Shown here: piece by piece, positions 1-9,960 of the stretch | Numbering within the stretch: the stretch's first letter is position 1 | Layout: each line of letters starts with the position of its first letter | Assembly (NCBI RefSeq): GCF_000686905.1 | Contig: NZ_JMLW01000014.1 | Span: forward strand, 17,633 to 81,632 | Direction: 5' to 3' | DNA length: 64,000 bases | Source of the DNA: Marinospirillum insulare DSM 21763 | GTDB taxonomy: Bacteria > Pseudomonadota > Gammaproteobacteria > Pseudomonadales > Halomonadaceae | Position numbers and translations under genes: made by a program | The notes under the pieces: model-generated | Seen by the model: the letters and a program-made list of their open reading frames with translations, nothing else | Databases searched by the model: none | Told to the model about the DNA's origin: nothing

Positions 1-2809
1 TGGTTAAACCTACTGTTGCCAACATGGCTACTTGGAAATAGATATCTTGTTCCATACCACGAATAGAGCTAGCTAGAACCGTACCTAGAATACCTAGAGG
101 TGCCACTAACATCACAGAGGTAGGCACTATCCAGCTTTCATAAAGTGCTGCTAAACAAAGGAAAACAACCAATAATGACAAGGCATACAGCAAGGGTGCC
201 TGAGAGCCAGCATCGCGCTCTTGGTAAGACAACCCACTCCAATCCACACTGAAACCTGGAGGTAACTGACTAACCAGACGCTCAACTTCAGCCATGGCTT
301 CGCCTGAGCTAATACCTGGTGCAGCTTCACCCTGCACTTCCATAGCTGCTACGCCGTTAAAGCGCTCTAAACGAGGAGAACCATAATCCCAACGTGTAGA
401 AGCAAAGGCTGCAAAGGGCACCATTTCACCTTGGTTATTTTTAACTGACCAAAGCAATAGGTCTTCAGGTGACATACGAAACTCAGCTTCTGCTTGCATG
501 TAAACACGCTTAACTCGGCCTCTATCTATAAAGTCATCTATGTAAGAGCCACCCCAAGCGGTTGAAAGCGTAGCATTAATTTCTGCCATAGATAGACCTA
601 AAGCAGATGCACGAGCGGTATCTATATCAATACGGAACTGAGGTGTGTCTTCTTGACCATTAGGACGAACACGCATTAACAATTCACTTTGGTTAGCCAT
701 TCCTAACAACTGGTTACGCGCATTAAGTAAGCCTTCATGCCCTTGACCAGCGTTATCTTTTAAGAAGAAGCTAAAGCCTGCAGCAACACCTAATTCAGGC
801 ATAGCCGGTGGCGGGAAGGTAAAAGCTATGGCATCTTTTAAACCTTGCCAGGCCCCCATAGCGCGTCCAGCAACAGCGGTAGCTGCAGTTTGAGGTGTAG
901 TACGCTCAGACCAGTCTTTTAACTTAACAAAGGCAATGGCTGCGTTTTGTCCAGCACCACTAAAGCTAAAACCCTGAATAGTAAATACTGAGTCAACCAC
1001 ACTTTTTTCATTTTGAATAAAGTGGTCCTCTAACTTATAAATACTTTCCATAGTGCGCTCTTGCGTTGCACCCACTGGGGTAATCACTTGCGAGATAAGC
1101 ACACCCTGATCTTCAGGAGGTAAGAAAGAACTAGGCAGACGAACAAACATCCAACCCATAACCACCACTAGTAAAGCAAACACCAACATAAAACGACCTG
1201 GGCGTAAAAGTATGCCTTTTACACCACGGCGATAAGTGCTACTACTGCGATCAAAATTACGGTTAAACCAGCCAAAAAAGCCTTTCTTTTCGTGTGTTTC
1301 ACCTTTTTTAATGGGCTTTAGCATGGTGGCACAAAGTGCGGGGGTTAATACTATGGCAACCAATACCGACAAGCCCATAGCAGAAACAATGGTGGCGGAG
1401 AACTGACGGTAAATAACCCCTGTAGAACCTGACATAAATGCCATAGGTACAAACACAGCAGAAAGCACTAAACCAATACCAACCAGCGCACCAGTAATTT
1501 GATCCATCGACTTACGCGTGGCTTCCAAAGGCGACAAGCCTTCTTCCGACATGATTCGCTCGACGTTCTCTACAACAACGATGGCATCATCGACCAGCAA
1601 GCCTATCGCTAACACCATGGCAAACATGGTTAACATATTAATAGAGAAGCCTAGGGTTGCCAAAATACCAAAAGTACCCAAAAGTACTACGGGTACTGCG
1701 ATGGTTGGGATAATGGTTGCTCGTATGTTCTGCAAGAATAGGAACATAACCAAAAACACCAATACAATCGCTTCTACCAGAGTAGTAAAAACCCCTTTAA
1801 TAGAAACGCGTACAAAAGGTGTGGTATCAAAAGGAATAACCACTTCCAAACCTTCAGGGAAAAAAGGTTTTAGCTCTTCCATTAGTTCTGCAATATTCTC
1901 AGCAGTTTCTAAAGCATTACCACCAGAAGCCAAAGAAATAGCTACACCACTGGCTGCTTTACGATTATAGCGTGTTTTATACGCATAGCTTTCTGCACCT
2001 AACTCTACCTTAGCTATATCACCTAAACGTAAAAGCGAGCCATCAGTATTGGCACGAATAACAATCTCTCGAAACTCTTCTGCTGTTTGCAAGCGATCTT
2101 GAGCATTAATAGTAGCGTTTAGCTCCTGACCTTCAATTGCTGGGGTCCCACCTAACTGACCAACCGCTACTTGCGCATTTTGGCCTTTAACTGCGGCAAT
2201 CACTTCGTTACTGGTTAACTTGTAGGTATCTAGTTTTTCTGGGTTAAGCCATATACGCATTGCATACTTGGCACCAAATACCTGCACTCGCCCTACACCT
2301 GGTACACGACTTAAAGGTTCAGCAAGGTTAGTACTCACATAGTCTGAAATATCAGCACGAGTCATTTTTCCATCACTGGATACAAAAGCTAATACCTGCA
2401 AGAAACCGGTACTAGATTTGTTAACGCGCACTCCTTGCTCCTGAACCGTTTGTGGCAACTGCGGCATAGCTGCCTGAACTTGGTTTTGTACTTGCACCTG
2501 CGCAGTATCTGGATCGGTACCTGTAGCAAAAGTTAAGCTAATTTGAGCTGAACCGTTAGAGGAGCTGTTAGATGAAAAATACAATAAGCCATCTAAGCCG
2601 GTTAGGTTTTGCTCTATCACTTGAGTTACTGAGTTTTCTACAACTTGAGCAGAAGCACCTGGGTAGGAAGCACGAATATCAATTGAAGGTGGCGCAACTG
2701 GCGGATACATAGAAACTGGCAAATTAAAAACTGCCAAGCCCCCAGCCAACATAATAATAATTGCGATCACCCATGCAAATACAGGACGATCTATAAAAAA
2801 ACGAGCCAT
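1..2809 (-). CDS. RND multidrug efflux permease, AcrB/MexB (HAE1) family, 3' end outside window
   Basis: Inner-membrane trimeric drug/proton antiporter of a tripartite efflux pump. About 936 codons lie in the window; the family is usually near 1040, so roughly the last 100 residues are cut off by the left edge. The start at 2809 gives [16 protein letters not shown], the typical first membrane segment. The proton-relay pair is visible at D406-D407 in [13 protein letters not shown], equivalent to AcrB D407/D408, and a second membrane block follows a large periplasmic domain. The adaptor gene lies 11 bp upstream on the same strand, so the two form an operon. No outer-membrane partner is in view. 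The family call is secure, the substrates are unknown. Confidence 0.95.
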   Translation of the reverse strand, partial: MARFFIDRPVFAWVIAIIIMLAGGLAVFNLPVSMYPPVAPPSIDIRASYPGASAQVVENSVTQVIEQNLTGLDGLLYFSSNSSSNGSAQISLTFATGTDPDTAQVQVQNQVQAAMPQLPQTVQEQGVRVNKSSTGFLQVLAFVSSDGKMTRADISDYVSTNLAEPLSRVPGVGRVQVFGAKYAMRIWLNPEKLDTYKLTSNEVIAAVKGQNAQVAVGQLGGTPAIEGQELNATINAQDRLQTAEEFREIVIRANTDGSLLRLGDIAKVELGAESYAYKTRYNRKAASGVAISLASGGNALETAENIAELMEELKPFFPEGLEVVIPFDTTPFVRVSIKGVFTTLVEAIVLVFLVMFLFLQNIRATIIPTIAVPVVLLGTFGILATLGFSINMLTMFAMVLAIGLLVDDAIVVVENVERIMSEEGLSPLEATRKSMDQITGALVGIGLVLSAVFVPMAFMSGSTGVIYRQFSATIVSAMGLSVLVAIVLTPALCATMLKPIKKGETHEKKGFFGWFNRNFDRSSSTYRRGVKGILLRPGRFMLVFALLVVVMGWMFVRLPSSFLPPEDQGVLISQVITPVGATQERTMESIYKLEDHFIQNEKSVVDSVFTIQGFSFSGAGQNAAIAFVKLKDWSERTTPQTAATAVAGRAMGAWQGLKDAIAFTFPPPAMPELGVAAGFSFFLKDNAGQGHEGLLNARNQLLGMANQSELLMRVRPNGQEDTPQFRIDIDTARASALGLSMAEINATLSTAWGGSYIDDFIDRGRVKRVYMQAEAEFRMSPEDLLLWSVKNNQGEMVPFAAFASTRWDYGSPRLERFNGVAAMEVQGEAAPGISSGEAMAEVERLVSQLPPGFSVDWSGLSYQERDAGSQAPLLYALSLLVVFLCLAALYESWIVPTSVMLVAPLGILGTVLASSIRGMEQDIYFQVAMLATVGLT

Positions 2810-2820
2810 TAAGCTACTCC

Positions 2821-3957
2821 TTATTCGGCCTTAACAGTAGTAACCGTTGCACCTGGACGAATTTTTTGCAGGCCAGCAACAACGACTCGATCACCTGGCT
2901 CAACACCTGAATCAACTAACCATTGATCACCAATCGTTTGATTAACTACTATCGTGCGACGTTCAACTTGGTTGCTGCCATTCACTAGCATTACAAACGT
3001 ATCGCCACGCGCATCACGTGCAACACTGCGCTGAGGTACTAGCAAGCCATTTTCACGTGTACCCATATTGATACGTGCTCTTACATACATACCCGGTAGA
3101 AGTAAGTAGTCAGGGTTAGGCACTTCAGCACGCAAAGCAAAACTACCAGTGCTTTGGTTAACAGTTACATCAGCTAGTGTCATTCGACCTGGGTGAGGGT
3201 ATTCGCTACCATCTTCTAACGTAATAATCACATCAACGTCTTCAGAACGAGACAAGGCACCCGACTCAAGCTGACGCTGTAATCTTAACCATTCATTAGA
3301 AGATTGGTTAACATCAATATACAGAGGGTCTAACTGCTGAATGGTTGTTAAAGCTTGCGGCTGATTAGCTGTAACCAAAGCACCACGCGTAACAGTAGAA
3401 ATACTGATTCGGCCACTAATAGGTGCGGTAATACGAGCATTACCGAGTGTTACTTGACGGCTTTGCACCGTTGCCTCTGCGACAGCAAGACTGGCTTCTG
3501 CTTCTTCTAAGCCTGTCATGGCATCATCATAGCCCTGCTGACTAATCGCTCCCGTTGCACGCAGGCTTTTAGCACGCTTAGCAACCCGCTGAGCAGAACT
3601 TAAAGAGGCTTTAGCGCGCTGCAAAGAAGCTTTGGCGCTATTGAGCTCAGCTAAATAAAGGGCATTATCTAATTGATAGAGTGGTTGATTTTCTTCTACC
3701 AAGGCACCTTCAGTGAATAAACGCTCTTCAACAATTCCACTGACTTGAGGACGAACTTCAGCAATTAAAAAAGGATGGGTGCGACCCGAAAGTTCACGGT
3801 GCAAGGTTACCTCTTGTGCTTTAAGGGTAACTATAGCTACTTCTTGTGCTGGAGCCTCTTTAGGAGCTGCAGCTGGGGCTTCTTGTTTATCACAACCCAC
3901 TAGCAAAGCGCTAGCGAGCAGAGTAACAAGAAATACAGGACGAAAAGGCACGCGCAT
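2821..3957 (-). CDS. RND efflux periplasmic adaptor lipoprotein (AcrA/MexA-like)
   Basis: Membrane-fusion protein that links the neighbouring RND permease to an outer-membrane channel. From the start at 3957 the protein is 378 residues, with a lipoprotein signal ending in LVGC (lipid-bearing C22), then the lipoyl/barrel-sandwich half-motifs, a coiled-coil hairpin rich in A, K and E, and beta-barrel domains. An upstream in-frame start at 3996 would put 13 residues before the signal peptide and is rejected. A GAGG ribosome-binding site sits just upstream of 3957. It is the first gene of an operon with the AcrB-like permease. A regulator is not adjacent. Confidence 0.93.
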   Translation of the reverse strand: MRVPFRPVFLVTLLASALLVGCDKQEAPAAAPKEAPAQEVAIVTLKAQEVTLHRELSGRTHPFLIAEVRPQVSGIVEERLFTEGALVEENQPLYQLDNALYLAELNSAKASLQRAKASLSSAQRVAKRAKSLRATGAISQQGYDDAMTGLEEAEASLAVAEATVQSRQVTLGNARITAPISGRISISTVTRGALVTANQPQALTTIQQLDPLYIDVNQSSNEWLRLQRQLESGALSRSEDVDVIITLEDGSEYPHPGRMTLADVTVNQSTGSFALRAEVPNPDYLLLPGMYVRARINMGTRENGLLVPQRSVARDARGDTFVMLVNGSNQVERRTIVVNQTIGDQWLVDSGVEPGDRVVVAGLQKIRPGATVTTVKAE

Positions 3958-4089
3958 AACAACCTCATATAAAAATGGTGATGCCAAAAAAACCAACTCA
4001 TTTATGGCAAATTAGACTGACCGTTCTATTCTACATAGATTTAAATTAAAGTAACACTAAACAACACTATTTTTTCATTAGCTTGCCAA

Positions 4090-5082
4090 TTAGTAACTTG
4101 GCGCCGCCAGCTCAATTAAAGCAGACTTAAAAGCAGTTCCTAAACGCTTTTCTATTAATTGCCAAGGGTTAGGTTCTGGCGTGTAGTTAACTGTTCGCTC
4201 CAAGCCCAAACGACTCTGCAAAGAGAAGACTGAGCCTAGTTCGTCAATTAAACCCTGCTCTAAAGCCAGCTCACCATTCCAAACTAATCCAGAAAAAATT
4301 TGTGGGTTGTTGACTAAGCGTTCACCACGACCCTCTTTGACTCTTTCAATAAACTGCTGATGAGTGGAATCAAGAACGGTTTGCCAAAAAGCTCTCTGCT
4401 CAGCATTCATTTCAGTAAAAGGGTCTAAAAAAGCCTTATTCTCACCTGAGGTGAATACTCGACGTTCAATACCTAAGCGCTCCATGGCTTCTTTAAAACC
4501 AAACCCACCTGAAACCACTCCAATAGAGCCTACTAAACTGGCACGATCTGCAAAAATAGTGTCTGCAGCTACTGCAACGTAATAGCCACCTGAGGCACCT
4601 AGGTCTTCAATAACGGCATAAACAGGAAGTTCAGGATTGCTTTTCTTTAGTGTTACTACACCCTCATAAATTTGACCGGCTTGTACAGGGCTGCCACCTG
4701 GGCTATTAATTCTTAACACCACCGCCTTAGCACCTGGGGCTTTGAAAGCGCGTTCTACACCTTGCAATACTTGTACAGCACTGGCTCGTCCGTCTGCTTC
4801 AATCGTTCCTTTAATATCAACTAAAGCCAAATGTTCTCCACTGGTAGAAACCTCTGTTGCAGGCGATAAAAGCTGTTTTCCTGAACCAAAAACTAGCAAT
4901 AAAACCGCCAGAGTTAAGACACCACGAAAAATACCGCCAATTAAACGGCCTCTTCTAGCTCGGCGCTGCTCTAATAAAACTTCTTTAGCCCAAGCTTGCA
5001 TCCATTGCTCAGGTTCACCTGTTTTCTTTTGCTCTTCAACTGGCTTAGCTTGGCTAGTCCAAGGGTCATGTTGCTCACTCAT
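4090..5082 (-). CDS. sppA: Signal peptide peptidase SppA, short (36 kDa) S49 serine protease
   Basis: Inner-membrane protease that degrades cleaved signal peptides. The protein is 330 residues with one N-terminal membrane segment near residues 50-68 after a basic cytoplasmic stretch. The catalytic dyad of the short SppA type is visible: S164 in LGASGGYYVA and K216 in GENKAFLDPF. INSPGG (near 125) is the conserved substrate-binding turn. Its start overlaps the stop of rluC by 4 bp (ATGA), so the two genes are translationally coupled. The length fits the half-size SppA rather than the 67 kDa duplicated E. coli form. Confidence 0.95.
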   Translation of the reverse strand: MSEQHDPWTSQAKPVEEQKKTGEPEQWMQAWAKEVLLEQRRARRGRLIGGIFRGVLTLAVLLLVFGSGKQLLSPATEVSTSGEHLALVDIKGTIEADGRASAVQVLQGVERAFKAPGAKAVVLRINSPGGSPVQAGQIYEGVVTLKKSNPELPVYAVIEDLGASGGYYVAVAADTIFADRASLVGSIGVVSGGFGFKEAMERLGIERRVFTSGENKAFLDPFTEMNAEQRAFWQTVLDSTHQQFIERVKEGRGERLVNNPQIFSGLVWNGELALEQGLIDELGSVFSLQSRLGLERTVNYTPEPNPWQLIEKRLGTAFKSALIELAAPSY

Positions 5083-6047
5083 AGCTTTCCTACCTTTACT
5101 TGTTCAACTTTCTGCCAAGATTCTTCTAAGGGTGCTTCTATAGAAATGCGTTGCTGCGTTACCGGATCTAAAAACTCAAGTCGACGCGCATGCAAGAACA
5201 TTCTTGGGATACCTGCACGGCGAAAATGTTCATTAATTGCGTCTTTTCCATATTTTGGATCGCCAATTAATGGAAAACCTGCCGAGGTGGCATGAATACG
5301 AATTTGGTGGGTTCGCCCTGTGACTGGTTCTGCTTCAATTAATGTCAGACCCTGTTGCTTTTTAATAATTTTGAAACGTGTCAGCGATGCCTTGCCTTGA
5401 TTAAACTCAGCTACTTTCATGCGGCGCTCACCTGAGGGCGAAGAAGCACGATCGATGGGCGCATTAATTTCTACTAAGCTGCTAGGCCAATCACCCAACA
5501 CCCAGGCTTGATAATACTTACCCATACTTTTTTCACGTAGCTGATCTTGTAAAAAGTTCAAAGCTTGGCGAGATTTAGCTAACAAAATACACCCTGAGGT
5601 ATCCTTATCCAACCTATGCACCAGTTCTAAGCTAGTTAACTCAGGCCTAACCTGCCTTAATGCTTCAATTAAGCCGATACGCACACCACTACCACCATGC
5701 ACAGCCAAGCCAGCCGGCTTGTTAAAAACCATCACCTGTTCATTTTCGAACAGAAGCGCCTCACCCTCTAAAAGTTCACGCAAACCTTTGCCCACGGGTG
5801 TTACCGAAGCTTTTTCAGCTAAACGTATAGGCGGCACCCTTACACAATCACCCGCTTTTAAACGGGTATCTGCTTTGGCGCGCTTTTTATTAATTCTTAC
5901 CTCGCCTTTACGAATAATGCGGTAGATCAGAGTTTTAGGTGCACCTTTTAGCTGGCCTAGCAAATAGTTATCTAACCTTTGACCTGCTGCATTAGCCGTT
6001 ATTTCTAAATAACTCACTGCAACAACTGGTGTACTGGGACTCGACAT
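5079..6047 (-). CDS. rluC: 23S rRNA pseudouridine synthase RluC
   Basis: Makes pseudouridines in 23S rRNA (positions 955, 2504 and 2580 by E. coli RluC numbering). The 322-residue protein has an N-terminal S4 RNA-binding domain (about 20-80) and the RluA-type catalytic domain. The signature HRLDKDTSG carries the nucleophile D147. RTHQIRIH near residue 244 is the second conserved block. It lies head-to-head with rne, the same arrangement as in E. coli, which supports RluC over RluD. Only a 4-bp overlap separates it from sppA, so the two are cotranscribed. Confidence 0.95.
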   Translation of the reverse strand: MSSPSTPVVAVSYLEITANAAGQRLDNYLLGQLKGAPKTLIYRIIRKGEVRINKKRAKADTRLKAGDCVRVPPIRLAEKASVTPVGKGLRELLEGEALLFENEQVMVFNKPAGLAVHGGSGVRIGLIEALRQVRPELTSLELVHRLDKDTSGCILLAKSRQALNFLQDQLREKSMGKYYQAWVLGDWPSSLVEINAPIDRASSPSGERRMKVAEFNQGKASLTRFKIIKKQQGLTLIEAEPVTGRTHQIRIHATSAGFPLIGDPKYGKDAINEHFRRAGIPRMFLHARRLEFLDPVTQQRISIEAPLEESWQKVEQVKVGKL

Positions 6048-6117
6048 AAAGCAAATTACCTAGGTTAGCCAAAAAATCAGCTCAGTATAACAAGCTTAGA
6101 AGTCTTTTTCTGACCGA

Positions 6118-6551
6118 TTGCTCAGCTACATGACTGCTGGTATGATGCGGTGTGCGAAAAAGGGTAACCCCTCATGGAGCGCCTGCACCCATAGTAGATT
6201 TTGGTGGGCGACACGCAGGCCAGCACAAAACAAATTTTAAGAAAACGAATTTTAATAACGCCCGATGTCCTTTATCAGGCAAAGAAGAAACCGCGGCACA
6301 GGCTCGCGAGTTGTGAATTATTTATTTTTACCTTGTGCTAACTAGCAGAAATTGTGACGTTTCGACCATATAAATTAGTTGTTTATCCCTAGCTCGCTAC
6401 TCAGTGAGTAGTTTAAATGAAGCGAACAGTCTCTTAAGTTAAGCGTTAAAGCAGAGAACCAAAACCCCAACTGGCTTTTGGTGTAACAGCACAAAGAAAC
6501 ATAATGTAAACAACCCGCCATGTCTGGACTGCCAGAACATACGGAAACACC
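6118..6551 (+). promoter_or_regulatory. rne promoter and long 5' leader
   Basis: A promoter is visible with TTGCTC at 6118-6123, a 17-bp spacer and an extended -10, TGGTATGAT, with the hexamer at 6141-6146. The rne start codon is about 400 nt downstream, so the mRNA has a long untranslated leader holding several short inverted repeats, such as the CTGG/CCAG hairpin near 6523-6534. In E. coli the rne leader is the site through which RNase E limits its own synthesis. That this leader does the same is inference from position and length. The rest of 6048-6551 shows no gene. Confidence 0.6.
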
Positions 6552-9275
6552 ATGAAACGCATGCTAATTAATGCTACCCAGCCAGAAGAACGCCGGGTAG
6601 CGCTTGTAGACGGACAAAGACTTTACGATCTCGACATAGAATCTGGTTCAAGAGAGTCAAAAAAAGCCAATATTTATCGCGGACGCATTACCCGTGTAGA
6701 ACCCAGCTTAGAAGCAGCCTTTGTAGACTATGGTGCTGAACGCCATGGTTTTTTACCTTTAAAAGAAATAGGTCGTGAATATTTTGCTAAAAGCCCTAAT
6801 GAAGGCCGTGGCAATATTCGTGATTTAGTCAAAGAAGGCACAGAGGTTATTGTTCAGGTAGATAAAGAAGAACGTGGTAATAAAGGTGCTGCGCTTACTA
6901 CCTACGTTAGCCTAGCAGGTCGTTACCTAGTTTTAATGCCTAACAACGCACGCGCAGGGGGCATTTCTCGCCGCATTGAAGGTGAAGAAAGAGCTGCCCT
7001 AAAAGATGCTATGAACAATCTAAATGTACCCAACCAAATGGGTGTTATTGTTCGCACTGCGGGTATTGGTCGTATAAGCGAAGAACTACAGTGGGACTTA
7101 GATTACCTAGTAAAAATTTGGGAAGCAGTAAACCAAGCAGCCTTAGAAAAGCCTGCGCCTTTCCTTATTTATCGTGAATCTAACGTTATTATTCGCGCCA
7201 TGCGTGATTACTTACGCCAAGATATTGGTGAAGTGCTGATTGATAATCAGGAAGTTTACGATCAGGCACAAACCTTTATTCAGCAGGTAATGCCTACCTA
7301 CCAGAACAAAATTAAGTTCTACCAAGATGACGTACCGCTTTTTTCACGTTTTCAAATAGAAAGCCAAATAGAAACTGCCTTCCAACGTGAAGTAAAACTC
7401 CCTTCGGGCGGCTCTATCGTTATTGACCATACAGAAGCTTTAGTTTCTATAGACATTAACTCTGCCAGAGCAACCCGTGGCAGTGATATTGAAGAAACTG
7501 CGCTACAAACTAACCTAGAAGCCGCCGATGAAGTGGCACGCCAATTACGCCTGCGTGATATTGGTGGTTTGGTAGTGATCGACTTCATTGACATGAGCCC
7601 CATTAAAAACCAGCGTGAAGTTGAAAACCGTATGCGTGATGCGCTAAAAATTGACCGCGCACGTGTACAAATTGGTCGTATTTCACGCTTTGGCTTACTA
7701 GAAATGTCTCGTCAGCGTCTACGTCCATCACTAGGCGAAACCAGTGGTATGGTTTGCCCTCGCTGTGAAGGTCAAGGCACCATTCGTGATGTTAAATCCA
7801 TCGCACTTTCTATTCTTCGCTTAATTGAAGAAGAAGCCATGAAAGAAAATACCGCACAAATTCGTGCCGTATTACCAGTCACTGTTGCTACCTTCTTACT
7901 GAATGAAAAACGCTCTCCTTTAAACGAAATAGAGCAGCGTCAAAAGGTTGAAGTGTTGGTTATTCCTAACCCTGATATGCACACACCTCATTACGATGTA
8001 TTCCGAGTGCGTGAAGATGAGTTACCTGAAACGGATATTCAAGTTGCTAGCTACGAGTTAGACGTTAGCGCTACTAATGACAAAGAACCGCTGAGCAGCA
8101 ATGAAAAAGCAACTGGCTTTGCAGAAGCAGCTGTTCAAAATGTTATTCGCACCACACCTGCACCTACTGAAGAACAAGCCAAAGCTATTAGTGCAGCCAA
8201 TAGCCAAGCGACCACAGCAGCAGAAAAAGATGAAAAACCCAGCTTGGTTAATCGACTAGTTAAATTCTTATTTGGTGAGCCGGCTACTAACACAGAAAAA
8301 GTTGAAGCTAAAAAACCAGCAACCAACACAACGCCTAACCGCAATACAGCTGATAAAAAGCCGAGTGAACGTACTCACCGCACAAGTAAAACGCGCGAAA
8401 ATAACCAGCGCAACCCACGCCAGCGCACTGATAATCGCCGCACCAGTACGCGTCGTGAACGTGATGAGTCAAACAGCTCAAACGAGACAAACCGTCAGGA
8501 AACACGCCAACAAGCTGCAACTGCTCAGGATAGCAATACACCGCCTAAGCCAACTCGCACTAACCCGCGTAACCGCCGCCGCAATAAAGCAGTGACGGGT
8601 GACGCAGCCGTTGCTCCAGACTTTGAGAAGTTGAAGTCGAGCGTACAACCGACTAATGAAGATACAGTTGAAACAGCACCTTCTTCGCCTACTGACAAAA
8701 AAGCTGTAGCTAAAACTGAAACAACTGCCAGCGCTGAGCAGCAGGGAACATCAATTGAAAAAGCACCTGAGCCCAAGGTAACAGCAGCTAGCAATGAATC
8801 AACAAACACTGCAGCAGACTCAGTAGAAGAAAAGCCTAAATCTGGTCGAGGTCGTCCAGCTAAAACTGAATCAGACGCTACCGAAACAGAAGCAGTTGCT
8901 AAGGAAACCACCGTTACACAAGCGGCGGCTCCACAACAACCACTAGCCGAAGCAGCAGTTACAGAGCAGCCTAAGGTTGAAGCTTCTACTGAAACTCCTG
9001 CTACTGCTACTAAAGAAGCTAAAGCGGAAGATACTCAGGTTGAAGCGCCTCAAGTTGCGCCTGTGACTGAGCCTCATGTAGCCGCAGCAGAGCCAGCACC
9101 TGAGCCTACTCCAGTAGAAGAGGTTGCAGCACCTAAAGAAGAAGCAAGCAACAACCCCTTTGCTCACTTACCTGGCTACCAACCCTTGCCTGGTCGCGCA
9201 CCTAATGACCCGCGTGAAGTGCGCCGTCGCAAGAAAATGGAAGAAGAGCTTAAGGCTCATTCAAGTAACGACTAA
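6552..9275 (+). CDS. rne: Ribonuclease E
   Basis: Essential endoribonuclease that starts mRNA decay, matures rRNA and tRNA, and scaffolds the degradosome. The protein is 907 residues. The catalytic half (about 1-510) has the S1 domain near 35-120, the metal-binding residues D301 in SIDINSA and D344 in VVIDFIDM, and the zinc-link CPRC at C402/C405. The rest is a low-complexity, charged tail rich in A, E, K, T and arginine clusters (about 600-690), with a conserved C-terminal block [16 protein letters not shown] near 865-885. The N-terminus MKRMLINA matches the family. The tail, which carries partner-binding sites in E. coli, is poorly conserved as expected. Confidence 0.97.
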   Translation: MKRMLINATQPEERRVALVDGQRLYDLDIESGSRESKKANIYRGRITRVEPSLEAAFVDYGAERHGFLPLKEIGREYFAKSPNEGRGNIRDLVKEGTEVIVQVDKEERGNKGAALTTYVSLAGRYLVLMPNNARAGGISRRIEGEERAALKDAMNNLNVPNQMGVIVRTAGIGRISEELQWDLDYLVKIWEAVNQAALEKPAPFLIYRESNVIIRAMRDYLRQDIGEVLIDNQEVYDQAQTFIQQVMPTYQNKIKFYQDDVPLFSRFQIESQIETAFQREVKLPSGGSIVIDHTEALVSIDINSARATRGSDIEETALQTNLEAADEVARQLRLRDIGGLVVIDFIDMSPIKNQREVENRMRDALKIDRARVQIGRISRFGLLEMSRQRLRPSLGETSGMVCPRCEGQGTIRDVKSIALSILRLIEEEAMKENTAQIRAVLPVTVATFLLNEKRSPLNEIEQRQKVEVLVIPNPDMHTPHYDVFRVREDELPETDIQVASYELDVSATNDKEPLSSNEKATGFAEAAVQNVIRTTPAPTEEQAKAISAANSQATTAAEKDEKPSLVNRLVKFLFGEPATNTEKVEAKKPATNTTPNRNTADKKPSERTHRTSKTRENNQRNPRQRTDNRRTSTRRERDESNSSNETNRQETRQQAATAQDSNTPPKPTRTNPRNRRRNKAVTGDAAVAPDFEKLKSSVQPTNEDTVETAPSSPTDKKAVAKTETTASAEQQGTSIEKAPEPKVTAASNESTNTAADSVEEKPKSGRGRPAKTESDATETEAVAKETTVTQAAAPQQPLAEAAVTEQPKVEASTETPATATKEAKAEDTQVEAPQVAPVTEPHVAAAEPAPEPTPVEEVAAPKEEASNNPFAHLPGYQPLPGRAPNDPREVRRRKKMEEELKAHSSND

Positions 9276-9290
9276 TCGTTAGTATTTAAT

Positions 9291-9353
9291 CGCTTGCTGA
9301 CTACCTACAGCAAGCGATACCTACAAAAACTCGCTCACAAGGCGAGTTTTTTG
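9291..9353 (+). terminator. rne terminator with a preceding stem-loop
   Basis: Two stem-loops follow the rne stop. The first pairs CGCTTGCTG (9291-9299) with CAGCAAGCG (9308-9316) and has no T-run. The second pairs AAAACTCGC (9326-9334) with GCGAGTTTT (9342-9350) and runs into T residues, a standard Rho-independent terminator. Confidence 0.85.
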
Positions 9354-9355
9354 TT

Positions 9356-9817
9356 TTATTTTTTCCGATAATACTTTTCCATACCGTCCAGAATGTTACG
9401 CATCAGTTGATCTAAACACCTTCGGTAGTTCTTGTGTTCTGGATTACGAAACAAAGCACTCAGCTCATGTTTACTTATAGAAAATCCATTCAGTTGCAAC
9501 ATTTTAAGCAGGTCATCTGCTTGCAGACTGAGTGCAATTTTAAGCTTTCTTAATATAATATTATTACTTAGTAGCTGCTCTGGCTCAGGTATGCCATCGC
9601 CTTTAGGGCCTCGGTTTTTAATGATTAACCCATTTAAAAACCGTGCAAGCATGACATCCTCACACAAAACAAAACCAGGCTCTTCTTCACGGCTCATCCA
9701 AGCTAATAACTCCTGTCTGCTGGCCTTGTAGCCACCTAGTTCAAATTTAGCCAGCATTTGTTGATCGCTATAATCAAAAATATAACGCACACGGCGTAGA
9801 ATATCGTTATTGTTGAT
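9356..9817 (-). CDS. DUF1456 family protein (YehS-like), probable non-standard start codon
   Basis: Small protein with two tandem DUF1456 repeats; its biochemical function is unknown. The two halves resemble each other: an FLNGLI block ends the first, and NNIILRKLKIALSL opens the second. Family members start with a sequence like NNDILRRVRY. Here that stretch is encoded in frame upstream (INNNDILRRVRYIFDYSD), but the only standard start is GTG at 9790, inside it. The upstream stop at 9833-9835 leaves no ATG, GTG or TTG. An ATC at 9815-9817 sits 6 nt after AGGAAGG, an ideal ribosome-binding site, so I place the start there as an inference. With GTG at 9790 the protein is 144 residues. It converges on rne. 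Confidence 0.8.
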   Translation of the reverse strand: MNNNDILRRVRYIFDYSDQQMLAKFELGGYKASRQELLAWMSREEEPGFVLCEDVMLARFLNGLIIKNRGPKGDGIPEPEQLLSNNIILRKLKIALSLQADDLLKMLQLNGFSISKHELSALFRNPEHKNYRRCLDQLMRNILDGMEKYYRKK

Positions 9818-9887
9818 GACACACCTTCCTATTCAAACCTTCATTACCCTAGGCTTTAACTTTTGAGTCGTTTGATTGTATTTATAC

Positions 9888-9921
9888 AAAAATAAAGGGC
9901 CACTCTAAAAGAGTGACCCTT
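9888..9921 (-). terminator. Terminator of the phaP-phaC unit
   Basis: On the minus strand AAGGGTCACTC pairs with GAGTGGCCCTT (9895-9921, one mismatch) and is followed by TTATTTTTG. It lies just after the phaC stop. Confidence 0.8.
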
Positions 9922-9960
9922 GATCAATATTTACATCTCTAAGCTAACTTAGCTAGAACT

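Noticed and set aside
1518..1970. Plus-strand open frame opposite the RND permease
   Set aside because: Low-complexity S/T/K-rich translation with no family signal, and it lies antisense to a well-supported gene.
8272..9167. Several frames on both strands over the rne tail
   Set aside because: They arise from the repetitive low-complexity codons of the RNase E C-terminal region.
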